DNA of 24,491 nt from Flavobacterium sp. (GTDB taxonomy: Bacteria > Bacteroidota > Bacteroidia > Flavobacteriales > Flavobacteriaceae): the NCBI GenBank assembly GCA_030152225.1, contig JASLHL010000334.1, positions 1-24,491 on the forward strand. Direction: 5' to 3'. Below the pieces are notes generated by a model. It did not search any database. It worked only from the letters and a program-made list of their open reading frames with translations, and was not told where the DNA came from. Each line of letters starts with the position of its first letter. Within the stretch, counting starts at the first letter, position 1. The position numbers and the translations under genes are program-made. This document shows positions 22,799 through 24,491 of this stretch, piece by piece.

Positions 22799-24491
22799 AT
22801 GATAAATCGATTGGGAATAACACTGGTTCTCTTTTTCTTAGGACTATGTACACAGGCACAGGACAAAGCTATCCTACAGGGAAAAATTGTACAAGAAAAG
22901 GGAGGGAAGGCAACCGAGATACTACTATTGCTCAAAAGCGGTGCGATTCACAAGCTCAAAGTCAATGCGAAGGGGGAGTTTTACGTAGAAGTTCCCGCTG
23001 AGGAAGAAATACGAGTAAAATTTATCAATAGTCCTTGTGAGATACAAGAAACTTTTGTTTTATCTCCCAATGAACTTCGAAAGATAACCATACAATGCGA
23101 GGGAGCGAAAGGACGAGTAATTACGCAAGCAGTAGCAGAGGAAACGCTAGATAATAATATCATGCAAACCGTGGAGATTTTAAATTATAACGGCAGTTTT
23201 GATCGGGATTTGTCCAGTGTTACGCTAAGTGGAGTCCGTGAGGTAGTTTCGGGAAGTAATCGGTTAGAAACGGTATTGTCCACTTTACCAGGGGTGAATT
23301 CCAACAATGAATTGAGTAGTCAATTCGCCGTAAGAGGAGGAAGTTATGATGAAAATTTAATCTATGTCAATGGTGTTGAAATGTATCGTCCATTCTTAAT
23401 TCGCTCAGGGAAACAAGAAGGGTTGAGTTTTATCAATCCAGCCATGGTAGAAAATGTTTCGTTTTCTGCAGGAGGATTTAAAGCGCGCTATGGAGATAAG
23501 TTATCCTCTGTATTGGAAGTAGAGTACCGTAAGCCAACGCGAAATAAAGCGCAGTTGCAAGCTAGTTTTTTGGGTGCTGGTGCAACAGTAGATGTAGTTT
23601 CTAAAGATCAAGCCTTGACGGCTATGATTGGAATGCGGTATCACAATAATCGACTGTTGATGAACCGCAAAGAGGATGATGGCTATTACAAGCCCTCCTT
23701 TATGGATGCTCAAACCGCAGTAAACTACAAAGTAGATGATAATTGGGGATTTAGTTTTATCGGAAATATAACAGGTAACCATTACAAATATGAACCCAAT
23801 CAGGCTACAGTCGCTTTTGGAGGCATGAGCAATACGTCTACGGTATCCATTTTGTACAACGGTAAAGAAGAGGATAAGTACAGCTCACTATTTGGTGCGT
23901 TAGTTTCTACGTATAAAACGGATCAAGATAAAATAGAAGCTGTTTTTTCGGCTTACCATACCCAAGAAAAAGAATATTACGATATAGAAGCCTCCTATCT
24001 GGTGGTTGATCAGCAGCAGACCGATTCGGATCCACTGTTTGGTTCAGAGGTGCAAAATCCGTTGCCTATTCGAAAAGGAATAGCTTCTCAATATACACAT
24101 GCGAGAAATAATTATGATGCCTTATCCTTAAGTGCTGAGGTAAAAGGGAAACACCTCATAGGAGAGGCCAATACCTCTTTGCATTGGGGCGTGAAATACG
24201 TCCGAGAGAATATAAAAGACCGCTTATCAGAGTGGGAGCTGATGGATTCGTTGGGGTATGTTTTACCCAATAAACACGAGTATGCAGCATTACATACCCA
24301 GCATACCGTGGATATCAACCGCATAATGGCTTATACAGAATGGAATAAAGCCGTGTACCGTCAAGATACGAAGGTTACCTTGAATGCGGGAGCGAGAGTA
24401 CAAGGATGGATGATGTCTGAAGGAGGTAAAGCGAAAATAGCAGTAAGTCCAAGAATGCAAATCGCATTAGTACCACAAGGCTGGCAAAAAG
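22799..24491 (+). CDS. TonB-dependent receptor, N-terminal part (runs off window)
   Basis: The frame is open from ATG 22799 to the window edge, giving at least 564 residues. A signal peptide (MINRLGITLVLFFLGLCTQA, cleaved near 21) is followed by a short carboxypeptidase-regulatory-like domain (about 25-90). A plug domain follows (about 139-245) with GSNRLETVLSTLPGVNSNNE, FAVRGGSYDENLIYVNGVEM and FSAGGFKARYGDKLSSVLEV. Barrel strands follow. It is an outer-membrane importer powered by TonB/ExbBD; the substrate is unknown, and no SusD-like partner precedes it. It overlaps no other real gene and is translationally close to the M23 gene. Several minus-strand ORFs opposite it are shadows. Confidence 0.9.
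   Translation, partial: MINRLGITLVLFFLGLCTQAQDKAILQGKIVQEKGGKATEILLLLKSGAIHKLKVNAKGEFYVEVPAEEEIRVKFINSPCEIQETFVLSPNELRKITIQCEGAKGRVITQAVAEETLDNNIMQTVEILNYNGSFDRDLSSVTLSGVREVVSGSNRLETVLSTLPGVNSNNELSSQFAVRGGSYDENLIYVNGVEMYRPFLIRSGKQEGLSFINPAMVENVSFSAGGFKARYGDKLSSVLEVEYRKPTRNKAQLQASFLGAGATVDVVSKDQALTAMIGMRYHNNRLLMNRKEDDGYYKPSFMDAQTAVNYKVDDNWGFSFIGNITGNHYKYEPNQATVAFGGMSNTSTVSILYNGKEEDKYSSLFGALVSTYKTDQDKIEAVFSAYHTQEKEYYDIEASYLVVDQQQTDSDPLFGSEVQNPLPIRKGIASQYTHARNNYDALSLSAEVKGKHLIGEANTSLHWGVKYVRENIKDRLSEWELMDSLGYVLPNKHEYAALHTQHTVDINRIMAYTEWNKAVYRQDTKVTLNAGARVQGWMMSEGGKAKIAVSPRMQIALVPQGWQK

Noticed and set aside
1..24491. CRISPR arrays, insertion sequences, rRNA or tRNA genes
   Set aside because: I saw no regularly spaced direct repeats, transposase-like proteins or cloverleaf/rRNA sequences.

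Overview
The window reads as chromosomal DNA of a Flavobacteriaceae bacterium, possibly Myroides-like. The grounds are low GC, Bacteroidetes-type -7 promoter boxes (TAnnTTTG), paired PorP/SprF and OmpA-type components linked to type IX secretion (T9SS), a DUF5686 protein, TonB-dependent receptors, and AraC regulators with multi-spanning membrane domains. The genus is a guess; the family-level call is firmer.

Layout. 1-657 has no supported gene but carries helically phased T-tracts before a -7 box. 658-4177 holds two short ORFs with export signals, then a PorP/SprF-family protein and a TPR / PD40 / CRD / OmpA protein; this is the usual setting of a T9SS surface adhesin, but no full adhesin is present. 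4178-10984 is a regulator-only island: three AraC-type proteins with about seven membrane segments each and two paralogous CI/LexA-like proteins. Its long, AT-rich gaps contain inverted repeats, a candidate operator cluster and a possible pseudoknot. 10985-13396 carries trxB and an orphan ABC ATPase. 13426-16322 (minus) is aroQ translationally coupled to a DUF5686 outer-membrane protein. 16651-18287 is a small outer-membrane barrel and xerD. 18357-20742 (minus) is an operon of a ZapB-like coiled-coil protein, zapA and rny, with a structured 6S-RNA-like element between zapA and rny. 21089-24491 is an M23 endopeptidase followed after 3 nt by a TonB-dependent receptor that runs off the window.

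How the parts relate. The right half is housekeeping: redox balance, shikimate pathway, chromosome-dimer resolution, RNA turnover, division and envelope remodelling. It has clear -7 boxes and hairpin terminators. The left half is accessory: surface/secretion components and a dense cluster of regulators with no structural gene among them. The most unusual material is that island. Its CI-like proteins appear to have a LexA/CI-type C-terminal domain without the autocleavage residues, two of its AraC proteins lack the normal end of the second helix-turn-helix, and its intergenic DNA is rich in dyads.
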